Origin: a virus
Length of the DNA: 59,567 bases
IMG/VR virus record: IMGVR_UViG_3300042465_004049
Span: 1 to 59,567 of that record
Strand: one strand, 5' to 3'
The position numbers and the translations under genes were made by a program. This document shows positions 41,892 through 50,167 of this stretch, one piece after another (positions within the stretch are counted from its first letter, which is position 1; each line of letters begins with the position of its first letter). Below the pieces are notes generated by a model, which saw only the letters and a program-made list of their open reading frames with translations, was not told the origin of the DNA and did not search any database.

Positions 41892-42803
41892 TTATTGGAT
41901 ATTTTTAAACATTTGTGGAACTTGCCCATAGACCGGTAATTTACCATCCCATTTGTTAATATATTCCAATTGTAACAACAATGGTGTTAGAGTTACTTGC
42001 TTCATTCGATTTGATTCCGCTTCTGCCTTTGCAGAGGTTAACATTGCCTGTGCATTACCTTCCGCAGTTGCTACTTTAATCTTCGCTTGTGCTTCAGCAG
42101 TTTTCACTTCGTTCTCTGCTCTTAATGCTGCTTGAACTGCGTTGTTCTTAGCTTCGATTGAACGTTTGAATGTTTCTGGATAAATCAAATTCGATGTGAA
42201 CTGATTAATTGTAAATCCCTCTTTTAATAATTGTCCATCTAATAACCTACGAACTTCAATTTCAAATATTGCTCTATTTGAGATTAACTCATCTGCGGTA
42301 TATTTGTTAGTTGCTAATCTGAATGCATCATACACTGCTGTTTTTAAAAAGCCTTCCTCAATATCTTCCAAAGGTCTACGATACTTAGAAAATATTGCCG
42401 GAACTTTATCCCTCTGAACTGAATAGTTCATAATCGGAGATACGTTAAATTCAGAACCATCCTTACTATTTACAATGAATGAATTTTCACCTTTGTATTC
42501 CTTATGTTGAATGAATGTAGGGAACTCATAAATCTTAGTTGTAATTGGATTATAGAATACCATACCGGTAACTGCTACTACATCATCCACCCCTTTGTTA
42601 TCACCATATTGGTTTACTTTAACACCAACATATCCTGCATCAATTCTTTCACATGAATTGAATAATACTACTAATAGGATAAATCCTAATACACCTGCAC
42701 TAATTGCTTTAATCATTTTTTTGATTTTTAATTGTTTGTTTAATTTATATTCTTCAATCTCTTTTTGTCTTAGAGCTTGATAATCCGTATCATATACTGC
42801 CAT
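41892..42803 (-). CDS. SPFH/Band 7 (prohibitin/stomatin-like) membrane protein
   Basis: 303 aa. Transmembrane segment about residues 31-49 (IKAISAGVLGFILLVVLFNS) followed by C51. Then the SPFH domain: GYVGVKVNQYG, VVAVTGMVFYNPITTKIYEF and SVQRDKVPAIFSKY. A long Ala/Glu/Lys coiled coil follows (ENEVKTAEAQAKIKVATAEG). Prohibitin-like proteins form membrane rings. Neighbour 42805 is another membrane protein, 1 nt away. Function in the phage is unknown; possible membrane protection or lysis timing. Confidence 0.85.
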   Translation of the reverse strand: MAVYDTDYQALRQKEIEEYKLNKQLKIKKMIKAISAGVLGFILLVVLFNSCERIDAGYVGVKVNQYGDNKGVDDVVAVTGMVFYNPITTKIYEFPTFIQHKEYKGENSFIVNSKDGSEFNVSPIMNYSVQRDKVPAIFSKYRRPLEDIEEGFLKTAVYDAFRLATNKYTADELISNRAIFEIEVRRLLDGQLLKEGFTINQFTSNLIYPETFKRSIEAKNNAVQAALRAENEVKTAEAQAKIKVATAEGNAQAMLTSAKAEAESNRMKQVTLTPLLLQLEYINKWDGKLPVYGQVPQMFKNIQ

Positions 42804-42804
42804 A

Positions 42805-43065
42805 TTATTTTGTTTTAGGTTTACGTTTTGGTTTTACATTTGTAGGTTCAATTGGTTTAACTTCGTCTACTGATTCATCAGGACTCCAAACCCAATCATA
42901 TAATGCTAAACCACCCCAAATAAGTAATAGTAAAAGGGCAATACCACCTACTATATTAGCGAAAGTATCTGCCATTGTTAGACTAGGATACACTCCAAAT
43001 TGTAATAACAACCATATTGTTATGAAAGTGAAGATTTGTTTTTTGTACTTTTTAATTTTATCCAT
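42805..43065 (-). CDS. Small membrane protein (two TM segments)
   Basis: 86 aa. Hydrophobic segments at about 11-30 (IFTFITIWLLLQFGVYPSLT) and 35-58 (FANIVGGIALLLLLIWGGLA LYDW); cytosolic basic tail KPKRKPKTK. The tail is K/P-rich. It is coupled with the SPFH gene. Holin-like size and topology, but no direct evidence for lysis function. Confidence 0.65.
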   Translation of the reverse strand: MDKIKKYKKQIFTFITIWLLLQFGVYPSLTMADTFANIVGGIALLLLLIWGGLALYDWVWSPDESVDEVKPIEPTNVKPKRKPKTK

Positions 43066-43078
43066 TTATTTTATTTAT

Positions 43079-43564
43079 TTACCATATTTGAAATCCTCCA
43101 CAATTGCGAAGAAAGTTAATCCATTCTTTTAATCTACCTAACGATACACTATGTGATGGTTCAACTAATGACCCATCTAATGCTACAACTGAGGTAAATA
43201 GAATATCACCATATTCGTATTGGTCATCCAATCCTTCGGTAACTTCGTTTGGTATAAATTTACCCGTACCTGCTTCACACCACATACCCATACAAACATA
43301 TAATCGGTCTTCATCTTCCGTAAGATGTTCACCATATTTTTCAGATATCAATAATTCTATTGCATCTGCTAACTTATTACACTCACGTTGATTCTTTAAA
43401 CCTTTACCATCATTTGAACCCCAATTTGTGGTATCAAACCCCAATCCCTTTAATTCGATTGCAGTTTCAGAAAGTGCTTGGATTGGTCTCCATCCCCACC
43501 AATTAGCACCGAAATAATCACCTGTTTCTATTTTGGGCTTTCTGCCCGATACATCTACTCCCAT
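43079..43564 (-). CDS. Hypothetical protein (161 aa)
   Basis: MGVDVSGRKP, then YFGANWWGWRPIQALSETAI and ECNKLADAIELLISEKYGEH. Tryptophan-rich at the N-terminus, acidic in the middle. It resembles uncharacterised proteins found in both bacteria and phages. No catalytic motif seen. Confidence 0.6.
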   Translation of the reverse strand: MGVDVSGRKPKIETGDYFGANWWGWRPIQALSETAIELKGLGFDTTNWGSNDGKGLKNQRECNKLADAIELLISEKYGEHLTEDEDRLYVCMGMWCEAGTGKFIPNEVTEGLDDQYEYGDILFTSVVALDGSLVEPSHSVSLGRLKEWINFLRNCGGFQIW

Positions 43565-43582
43565 AATTTTATATTTTAAATT

Positions 43583-43798
43583 TTATCTATATAATGTTAC
43601 AAACGAACCGAAGTTTTTATCAAACACATTTACTGCGTTTTCATAATCACTACTCATCATTTCTTTTTTGATTGCTGCAGCATCTAATCCCAATTGTTTG
43701 GCTAGATTACCGGCAGTTCCGATTAAGAAAAATACATTACCTTGTGGACCTGTAAGGTCAATCTCAATACCTTTGTTTTCTTTTTTACTTTTTATCAT
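43583..43798 (-). CDS. Hypothetical small protein (71 aa)
   Basis: IEIDLTGPQGNVFFLIGTAG followed by NLAKQLGLDAAAIKKEMMSS DYENAV: one strand and two helices. This pattern (TGPxGNVFFLIG...A..LA.QLGL) recurs in phage proteins of unknown function. Same operon as its neighbours (4-nt gap upstream). Confidence 0.65.
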   Translation of the reverse strand: MIKSKKENKGIEIDLTGPQGNVFFLIGTAGNLAKQLGLDAAAIKKEMMSSDYENAVNVFDKNFGSFVTLYR

Positions 43799-43802
43799 TG
43801 TT

Positions 43803-44150
43803 TTAATTTTTAAGTTTTAAATTTATTATATGTTTACAATCCTTACCTCTACCAAATCCATGTGCCGGACAACTACATGTCCATCTACCATTCTCACTTA
43901 CCACCTCATAAATCTTACCTTTACTACCTTCAACTGAGAAAGTTTGTTTTTTTACTATTTTTGGTAGTATTACTACTGATTTTATATCATTTGTAAACTG
44001 TCGTTTAGTCCACATCTTTTCTAACTCACTCCATTCATATTTTCTATCTACCTCCACCCAACCCAATTTCGGGTCAGTCGTTACAATATACCATTGACCT
44101 GATATAATAGATTGAAACGATACTGGTGGTAAAAGTGATTCTATTTTCAT
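43803..44150 (-). CDS. SWIM zinc-finger protein (115 aa)
   Basis: The C-terminus GKIYEVVSENGRWTCSCPAH GFGRGKDCKHIINLKLKN holds CxC (92, 94) and CxH (105, 107), the SWIM domain that binds zinc and often DNA or protein. The N-terminal 70 residues are beta-rich. In phages SWIM proteins accompany recombination or restriction-evading enzymes, but nothing here specifies the role. Confidence 0.75.
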   Translation of the reverse strand: MKIESLLPPVSFQSIISGQWYIVTTDPKLGWVEVDRKYEWSELEKMWTKRQFTNDIKSVVILPKIVKKQTFSVEGSKGKIYEVVSENGRWTCSCPAHGFGRGKDCKHIINLKLKN

Positions 44151-44152
44151 AA

Positions 44153-44524
44153 TTATACCATTGAAAATCCAGCTACGGAATTTGTTGTTGAACGAAAGGG
44201 TTTTGATGCTTGAGCAAATCTACCCAAACTTTGAACTGAATTAGATGGTTGACCGATAGTATCCCACGGCGATTCCCATTTATCAGGTAATGTACCATCC
44301 TTCATTCGAAGTAAATGAACTGCCGGTAAAAAATCCTTTATATCACCATATTTTACCTTAAAGAAGGTATTTACCCTATTTTCTTTATCAACTAAAATAA
44401 AGAGAACTGAGCGGGATTTAACCTTACATAATTTAAGATTTCGGGTCTTAACCTTACCATTAAGGGAAACGGTCACATCAATAAATTGACCAGCGGGGGT
44501 GTTGTCAAAAATAGAAGAGTTCAT
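44153..44524 (-). CDS. Hypothetical protein (123 aa)
   Basis: Not recognised. FIDVTVSLNGKVKTRNLKLC followed by KVKSRSVLFILVDKENRVNT looks like an OB/SH3-like beta-barrel. C-terminal third is flexible (QPSNSVQSLGRFAQASKPFR). Promoter at 44556-44587 lies upstream, so it is the first gene of a unit that includes the SWIM, SPFH and downstream genes. Confidence 0.6.
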   Translation of the reverse strand: MNSSIFDNTPAGQFIDVTVSLNGKVKTRNLKLCKVKSRSVLFILVDKENRVNTFFKVKYGDIKDFLPAVHLLRMKDGTLPDKWESPWDTIGQPSNSVQSLGRFAQASKPFRSTTNSVAGFSMV

Positions 44525-44555
44525 ATTGTTTATAGTTTAATCATTTATTACAAAG

Positions 44556-44587
44556 CTAATATACGAAGAATAGCTGAGATTTCCAAA
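44556..44587 (-). promoter_or_regulatory. Promoter, TTTGG-N19-TATATTAG
   Basis: Coding-strand TTTGG (44587-44583), 19-nt spacer, TATATTAG (44563-44556). 32 nt before the 123-aa gene. Confidence 0.7.
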
Positions 44588-44588
44588 T

Positions 44589-44810
44589 TTATTTTAATGA
44601 ATAACAAAATTGATATCCACAATCCTCATCATAATCATCCTTTTCTTCAACCGATTGACCTACTATTTCCTGTAACTTTTTCACATCAACTCTATTCCAA
44701 TATCCAAATCGAAGATACACCTCATTTGAACCAAAAGCCTGGTCAATATCAAAATAACCAAACACCTCTTCAATTTTCTTTAATACATTAATATCAATTC
44801 TATTCATCAT
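44589..44810 (-). CDS. Hypothetical small protein (73 aa)
   Basis: MMNRIDINVLKKIEEVFGYF and VDVKKLQEIVGQSVEEKDDY are helical; two cysteines near the end (CGYQFCYSLK). No family recognised. Acidic overall, possibly an anti-host or regulatory peptide (guess). Confidence 0.5.
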   Translation of the reverse strand: MMNRIDINVLKKIEEVFGYFDIDQAFGSNEVYLRFGYWNRVDVKKLQEIVGQSVEEKDDYDEDCGYQFCYSLK

Positions 44811-44838
44811 AACGTTTATATTTTAAATTTTAATAATA

Positions 44839-45198
44839 TTACAATCCTTGTTCTCTACGCAAATCGTACTCTTCCTTTTCAATCTCTGAATACTCTGCCA
44901 CTTTAAGGTAGGGTTGAAACTTTGTTTCGTAATAACCTCTAAGGTTAGCCATATCAATCATTGAATCAACGAATGATTTACGAACATAAGTCATATCAGA
45001 TGAACCAAACCCCTGGTCTTCCGGCCAATCTTGATAATCTTCAGCCACATCATTTAGGGCTTCATACACTGCATCGGAGTAAGTAATTACTCTTTTAGTA
45101 AAACGACCCTCAACAGGGAAAGCGTTTCTAACTACATCGAACCCTTCGATTAAGGAGGCGGTAGCGAGAACGGAATTAAGGTTAAATGGTAGGCTCAT
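44839..45198 (-). CDS. Hypothetical protein (119 aa)
   Basis: Start at 45198 (MSLPFNLNSVLATASLIEGF); an upstream ATG at 45231 is in the leader behind the promoter and is less likely. DAVYEALNDVAEDYQDWPED and RKSFVDSMIDMANLRGYYET are amphipathic helices. No family recognised. First gene behind the 45242-45273 promoter. Confidence 0.6.
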   Translation of the reverse strand: MSLPFNLNSVLATASLIEGFDVVRNAFPVEGRFTKRVITYSDAVYEALNDVAEDYQDWPEDQGFGSSDMTYVRKSFVDSMIDMANLRGYYETKFQPYLKVAEYSEIEKEEYDLRREQGL

Positions 45199-45241
45199 AA
45201 TTTTATATTTTAAAGGTTTATTATCTCTCAATCTTATACAG

Positions 45242-45273
45242 CTAAACTACACATTATTTTCCACATTTCCAAA
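45242..45273 (-). promoter_or_regulatory. Promoter, TTTGG-N19-TAGTTTAG
   Basis: Coding-strand TTTGG (45273-45269), 19-nt spacer, TAGTTTAG (45249-45242). Third of the sites with an AG ending. 43 nt upstream of the start at 45198. Confidence 0.65.
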
Positions 45274-45305
45274 TATTTTACCGCTTATTTTTCATTTATT
45301 TTTAG

Positions 45306-45339
45306 ACAAAAAATAACTCATTGATTTTCAATGAGTTAT
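45306..45339 (-). terminator. Rho-independent terminator downstream of the SGNH gene
   Basis: Perfect 12-bp stem ATAACTCATTGA / TCAATGAGTTAT (45313-45324, 45328-45339) with a 3-nt loop, followed on the coding strand by TTTTTTG. Clear minus-strand terminator just before the next promoter; separates the PhyH/SGNH unit from the accessory unit. Confidence 0.9.
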
Positions 45340-45360
45340 AATATGTTGGTAATCAATTGG

Positions 45361-46092
45361 TTATATTTGTAGGTATATATACTCTGAAAACTCCTTATTT
45401 CCATTGGGTGAAAGATGCCAATCTCCATTATTTAATTCAGAATCACAAGTCCACCCTTTATTTATGGTTAATTCTCGTAAATTTGTTAAAGCCGGTTCAA
45501 TATATTTCCTAATATTATCACCCATTAATTTATCCCATGATAATAATAATGTTGATATATTATTTTTTTTATCATCAATACCTTTTAAAGTATAGTATGT
45601 TGATAAAATAGAATTTCGTTGTAAAAATATTTCATTTGATAATTTTTTATTGAATATATTACAAAAGGTAGTTAACTCCGCATCGTAATATGGATATTCT
45701 TCATTAAAGTTTCTATGAGGTGAAAACGGAACAATTGAATTCAGGTCATTTTTTTTTAAAATTGAATGCTGAAATGCTATTCTATTCCAATAGGTTAATT
45801 GAAAAATTATTAGTGAATCATCATATATTTCACGAGGTAATCTATCTCCATATAGTTCTATTTGCTTATCATTATTAGGATGCGGAAATTCTAATTTAGA
45901 ATTTATACAATTTAAATAATATAAATTTTCAATGTTTGAACTACCATTTATTGAATAGTTGTATACATTTTTAGCTGATATATTTAACTTATCCGCTAAC
46001 AAATCTACATATGATTTGCAATTAGGGTCAATAGAATTGGTATTTAACGAATGAGAACACCCAAAAATATATAAATGTTTGTATTTATTCAC
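45361..46092 (-). CDS. SGNH/GDSL-like hydrolase
   Basis: 243 aa. YIFGCSHSLNTNSI holds the block I Ser (FGCSHS, residues 10-15; G-x-S), YSINGSSNIENLYYL the block II G/N, and the C-terminal LNNGDWHLSPNGNKEFSEYI the block V DxxH-like D-W-H. SGNH enzymes remove acetyl or acyl groups from glycans and lipids. Encoded just behind the PhyH dioxygenase (8-nt overlap); possibly modifies a glycan on the virion or host. Confidence 0.65.
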   Translation of the reverse strand: MNKYKHLYIFGCSHSLNTNSIDPNCKSYVDLLADKLNISAKNVYNYSINGSSNIENLYYLNCINSKLEFPHPNNDKQIELYGDRLPREIYDDSLIIFQLTYWNRIAFQHSILKKNDLNSIVPFSPHRNFNEEYPYYDAELTTFCNIFNKKLSNEIFLQRNSILSTYYTLKGIDDKKNNISTLLLSWDKLMGDNIRKYIEPALTNLRELTINKGWTCDSELNNGDWHLSPNGNKEFSEYIYLQI

Positions 46093-46861
46093 CCCAATAC
46101 TTTTGTCTTAATTCGTACATATCAATTGCCTCTCTTTTCATTTGATTTCCAGCATGAAAATATGCACCTTCTTTAAGATAACCACCTAAGAAATTTCTTC
46201 TCATTCTATTAGGGTCTTTATTTGGTTCTGACCCATGTACTACATGTGAGTGTAAAAGTGCAACTTGTCCTTTTTTCAAATACCCTTCTATCTTACGGAA
46301 ATCATGCCCTTCTGGCATTACACAACTTTTACCTCTCTCACTTCTCCAGTTATCGGTATTTGTTGCTTTTCTTTCTTCGTTATCTTCGATTGGTAAAACC
46401 GGTAATCTATGTGAACCTTCATAGTTCCATACTGCACCATTTTCAGGGTCGTGATTATCTAATGCCAATGCAGTGTTGATAATTTCATTGTGTCCACAAC
46501 CAGTATAGAATGCATTTTGATGTTGGTCTCTACCCAATTCGCCCTTTGGTTTGTAATAACCCCAAGTTTGTAATCCAACAACTCCACCTTCCATTAGGAA
46601 TTCTGCTGCTTCTAAAATTTTTGGATGTGAAAATAATTTAGCTATTTTTTCTGATTCTCTATGTGGATACATAATGGGTTCGAACTCTTGCCATTTTCCT
46701 GGTTCTTTTTCATTACGTTCTACACGTAAACGGTCTAATTCTTCGTTGATTTCATCTACTTCTGCTTCGGTTAATAATTCCAAAACTGTGAAGCCTCGGT
46801 ATCTCCAATCAAATGACATTTGTTGAAGTTCTTCCGTTGTAAGGTGTTTGTATTTTTGCAT
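46085..46861 (-). CDS. Phytanoyl-CoA dioxygenase (PhyH) family protein, HxN variant
   Basis: 258 aa. GRDQHQNAFYTGCGHNEIIN, ALALDNHDPENGAVWNYEGS HRLPV and GQVALLHSHVVHGSEPNKD...R reproduce PhyH motifs: first metal His114, distal His209, 2OG-binding Arg in the following stretch. The usual H-x-D is H-Q-N here (N116), so iron binding may be altered. The family oxidises varied substrates, including nucleotides and small molecules. A possible late promoter lies 18 nt upstream of the ATG. Confidence 0.75.
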   Translation of the reverse strand: MQKYKHLTTEELQQMSFDWRYRGFTVLELLTEAEVDEINEELDRLRVERNEKEPGKWQEFEPIMYPHRESEKIAKLFSHPKILEAAEFLMEGGVVGLQTWGYYKPKGELGRDQHQNAFYTGCGHNEIINTALALDNHDPENGAVWNYEGSHRLPVLPIEDNEERKATNTDNWRSERGKSCVMPEGHDFRKIEGYLKKGQVALLHSHVVHGSEPNKDPNRMRRNFLGGYLKEGAYFHAGNQMKREAIDMYELRQKYWGE

Positions 46862-46876
46862 AACTTTTGTGTTTTA

Positions 46877-46886
46877 TATAAATATA
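46877..46886 (-). promoter_or_regulatory. TATATTTATA element upstream of PhyH
   Basis: Coding-strand TATATTTATA (46886-46877), 16-18 nt upstream of the ATG at 46861. No TTTGG box at 19 nt. Belongs to the putative late class. Confidence 0.5.
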
Positions 46887-46927
46887 TATAATTTGTAAAA
46901 ACGATAATTATTTTTTTATGATTGTTA

Positions 46928-47317
46928 TCACTTATAAAATTGTAATAAATTTGGTAGGTATAATTTTAAGGTAGGTATTTTTTCATATACCAATTTTATT
47001 GCCCTTCTATTTGATTCACTTACACTTACATCAAATACATCACCATTTTCTCTATATTGAGTTTCCTTTGGGCCAGATATTCTCCATTTCAAAGAACAAC
47101 GACTGAATAAGGGGTTTGTTTGAAATCTTAAATATGTTTTTCCATTGATTTCAAATATAGGTGAATTCACATCATTTACTTTTTTTATAAAATATCTACT
47201 GATATATCCACGAGTATAATCTAATTTAGATGGCGTAGGAATATAGGTATCAAATGAATCATTTGGTAATGATGTTGTTGGGTTTATCAACTTATTATAT
47301 GAATCTAATATACTCAT
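46928..47317 (-). CDS. Baseplate/tail-associated hypothetical protein (129 aa)
   Basis: SLPNDSFDTYIPTPSKLDYT RGYISRYFIKKVNDVNSPIFEI matches small proteins in marine T4-like phages that sit next to baseplate genes (pattern D-Y-x-x-G-Y-I-x-R-Y-F). 2 nt downstream of the 835-aa hub-like gene. No function known beyond the tail context. Confidence 0.6.
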   Translation of the reverse strand: MSILDSYNKLINPTTSLPNDSFDTYIPTPSKLDYTRGYISRYFIKKVNDVNSPIFEINGKTYLRFQTNPLFSRCSLKWRISGPKETQYRENGDVFDVSVSESNRRAIKLVYEKIPTLKLYLPNLLQFYK

Positions 47318-47319
47318 TG

Positions 47320-49827
47320 TTATTTAGGTTTACTTTCTTTACCTACTATTCTTAATTTAGATTTAACATCCGTTGTCCATGTCATACCATCTAATGTGTG
47401 GTCTACTTTCACTACTTGAAATACATTTGGTTGACCGAATTTATCAGGTAATCCATCTACTTGAAATTGGTCGCCCACTTTAAATCCACTTACACCATGT
47501 ACTTTGAAATCAAAATCAGCAACACCAAATGGTGGATTTTGTGTATTATTAGCAGCTTTCGTTTGTAAAGTTTGACTAACGGCTAAACCCTTATCAACTA
47601 AAAAACATTGTCTTAGGGCTGATGTGTCATTCCATGAACCTACCATTAATACATTTTCAATTGTGTTATCGTTAGCTGCACTATCAAAAAAGGTTTTAGT
47701 TATATCTAGTTTTGCCTCTCTATCTTGAATTTTAGGATATACTGCACCTGTTTTTACAAAAAATTCAAAATTTGCTACCTTAGCCTCTAATTCTAATTCA
47801 TCTGCACTTTTTCGTTTTGGTGGGTTATTTGATGTATCAGGTGGTCCTTCTTCTTCTTCCTTTTCTGCTTGTTGTATTCCTGCTAGGATAGTACCAACAA
47901 AATCTTGTCTTCTAGAAAATACAGTTCCTAAAGCCGGACGGGGATTTAATTCAGGACTATGGTCATATGTATGACCCTTATCATCTTTTAATTTATTATT
48001 CACAACCGATGACATCATTGCGGCAGGAACTTCTACTGAAAAATCACAACTAATAAATGGCGATTTAACTCCTCTAGATTGAAATGTTACAATACCACTA
48101 TTATTTGAGATATCACCTAAAAAATTTAAATCAACTACTGCTAATTCATATTTACCATCTGGAGTTGGTTCAGGTACTTCTTGTATTTGAAATTTCCAAA
48201 TTGAATTACATGCAGATGACATACCATTTAACATTTCATAAAAAACATCTCTAACTACAAAATTTGGTTTACTTATACATTCTACGAAAAAATTAAAATT
48301 TATATATAAATCTTTTAAGTATCCCCAAAATCTAGCTTTTTCTTGTACTGCTATAAATGTAGAATCTGCTTGAGATTTTGCACTTATTCCCCTTGTATTT
48401 GGAAATGCATATGGAACTAACCTACTCTTACCATCTGATGGGTCTATTCTTGAATCTACGTGTTGTAGCCAGGGGTATGATGTTAGTTCTGCTAAAGGGT
48501 GTATATTTGAAAAATTTTTGGAATCATCTAACGCATCAAACTCAAAATAAGTTTTTATTTCTTTATCCGCGGATAGTGCATCTAAAAATTTAAAATTTGG
48601 AGTAGTTGGATTTGGTATAAATAATTTTGTAGGGTCAGTCGAAAACATATGTGGAAATCCACTAATATAAGTATTTTTAATATTAATTAGTTTACTACGA
48701 GTTTTATAACTACCACATGAACTTGGTTTACTTTTTAAATCATATACATAACTATTCATTATTTCACATGCCAATTCAAATCTAATAAATTTTTCTTCTG
48801 ATAATAGCGGTAAATCTTTGGGTATAGCCACTTCTGCGCCAGAAGATGATTTTAATTCACCTGCCTCTGATAATGCATCTTTTAAAGTTTCCCCAACTAC
48901 TTTATCTATGTTTACAAAATTAGCAGTATCTGACCATTGTGGATTGTTCCATAAATTATAAACTTTAGGTGTCCTTTTTTGTCCAGGAAGTTGATTAAAC
49001 ATTTGCATAAAAAGTGCGGCACCTATTTTTTTATCACCTACCTGTGTTTCAATTTGTTGTGGTGAAAAAGTCTTTCCACTATCTTTTTTATTTTCATTTG
49101 TGTTATTAGCATCTCTATGCGTTTGCATATATTCAGCTACATTACCAACTGATGTTAATTTTACTTCCAATTCATAACTTTCATTATCTCCAAATGAAAT
49201 TCCACCGCCAGTTACAATACCTAAAAATGCATCATAAGTAAAATCAGATTTAATTCTTTTTTCTTTAATTGTAGACCATTGGTCGTATGCAACTAAATCA
49301 CAATTTGTTACCTTTCCACCGCCTCCAACTTTTTGTGCATTTGATTTTTGAGTATTCCAACCCCACTCACATAAGGCATGAAATCCCGGTTCTAAAAAAT
49401 ATCCGGCTAATAAATCAGATTGTTCTTTTGTAAATGCACGAATTTTAATAGTTGCTAATCGACTACCACCTTCAGCTTTTTCATCCATAGTCATAGATGT
49501 TATAATAGGTGGTGGTCTAAGTGCTCTACTTCTACCAGATGGTATCCATATTTCATCACCACTAAAATTTCTACCGATAGCACCAGGGCCGATGTAAGAA
49601 CCACCATTTGAACCATATACCGATGTGAAATCAGTAGCGTTTGGATTTATTGATTCTAATATACACCCATTTGGTGCCACCCCAGCTAATAATCTAATCC
49701 AAGTAGATAGACCACTAACACCGGGATTTGCTTTTACATTCCACGGGTTATTGTTACCTGCTCTATTTTTTAGAGTAGTTTCTAATTCAGGATATATATT
49801 TGATAAATTTGGAAATGAACCTGGCAT
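47320..49827 (-). CDS. Baseplate hub-like structural protein (835 aa)
   Basis: Begins MPGSFPNLSNIYPELETTLK. Region IITSMTMDEKAEGGSRLATI followed by KIRAFTKEQSDLLAGYFLEP and PGFHALCEWGWN fits hub or baseplate structural proteins of T4-like phages. The end FKVGDQFQVDGLPDKFGQPN VFQVVKVDHTLDGMTWTTDV resembles the beta-domain of gpD/gp27-type hub proteins. Between gp53-like and the 129-aa gene. Assignment as hub is by context and general pattern. Confidence 0.6.
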   Translation of the reverse strand: MPGSFPNLSNIYPELETTLKNRAGNNNPWNVKANPGVSGLSTWIRLLAGVAPNGCILESINPNATDFTSVYGSNGGSYIGPGAIGRNFSGDEIWIPSGRSRALRPPPIITSMTMDEKAEGGSRLATIKIRAFTKEQSDLLAGYFLEPGFHALCEWGWNTQKSNAQKVGGGGKVTNCDLVAYDQWSTIKEKRIKSDFTYDAFLGIVTGGGISFGDNESYELEVKLTSVGNVAEYMQTHRDANNTNENKKDSGKTFSPQQIETQVGDKKIGAALFMQMFNQLPGQKRTPKVYNLWNNPQWSDTANFVNIDKVVGETLKDALSEAGELKSSSGAEVAIPKDLPLLSEEKFIRFELACEIMNSYVYDLKSKPSSCGSYKTRSKLINIKNTYISGFPHMFSTDPTKLFIPNPTTPNFKFLDALSADKEIKTYFEFDALDDSKNFSNIHPLAELTSYPWLQHVDSRIDPSDGKSRLVPYAFPNTRGISAKSQADSTFIAVQEKARFWGYLKDLYINFNFFVECISKPNFVVRDVFYEMLNGMSSACNSIWKFQIQEVPEPTPDGKYELAVVDLNFLGDISNNSGIVTFQSRGVKSPFISCDFSVEVPAAMMSSVVNNKLKDDKGHTYDHSPELNPRPALGTVFSRRQDFVGTILAGIQQAEKEEEEGPPDTSNNPPKRKSADELELEAKVANFEFFVKTGAVYPKIQDREAKLDITKTFFDSAANDNTIENVLMVGSWNDTSALRQCFLVDKGLAVSQTLQTKAANNTQNPPFGVADFDFKVHGVSGFKVGDQFQVDGLPDKFGQPNVFQVVKVDHTLDGMTWTTDVKSKLRIVGKESKPK

Positions 49828-49834
49828 AATTTAT

Positions 49835-50122
49835 TTATTTTGAAAAACTATTTGAAATTTCTAAATAATTTTCTGGTATTCTTAGTATTGTTCCATCGTT
49901 TACTGCGAATGGTGCATCGTGGATATTGTTAGCAGTTGCTATAATCCACCATAAGGATGCATCTCCGTAAAACTGATGTGCAAGTGTATCCAATCGGTCA
50001 CCCGTCTGGGTCACTGCGTAAATATCAGTATCTCGTAATGGTATATTTGGATATATCTTTGTTCTGAAGACTTCCCTACCATCTTTGAGTTTTTGTATTT
50101 TATTATTTGTATATCTTGACAT
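49835..50122 (-). CDS. LysM-domain baseplate protein (gp53 / gpX-like)
   Basis: 95 aa. YAVTQTGDRLDTLAHQFYGD ASLWWIIATANNIHDAPFAV contains the LysM-like signature (G-D-x-L-D-x-L-A-x-x-F-Y-G-D-x-x-x-W-W-x-I-A-x-A-N) of phage tail X/gp53 proteins. T4 gp53 is a baseplate wedge component; P2 gpX joins the tail. 45 nt downstream of the 869-aa gene. Confidence 0.75.
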   Translation of the reverse strand: MSRYTNNKIQKLKDGREVFRTKIYPNIPLRDTDIYAVTQTGDRLDTLAHQFYGDASLWWIIATANNIHDAPFAVNDGTILRIPENYLEISNSFSK

Positions 50123-50167
50123 AATTTAATTTATTTTTCACCGGATAGTTTACTATATTAAGGTGGG

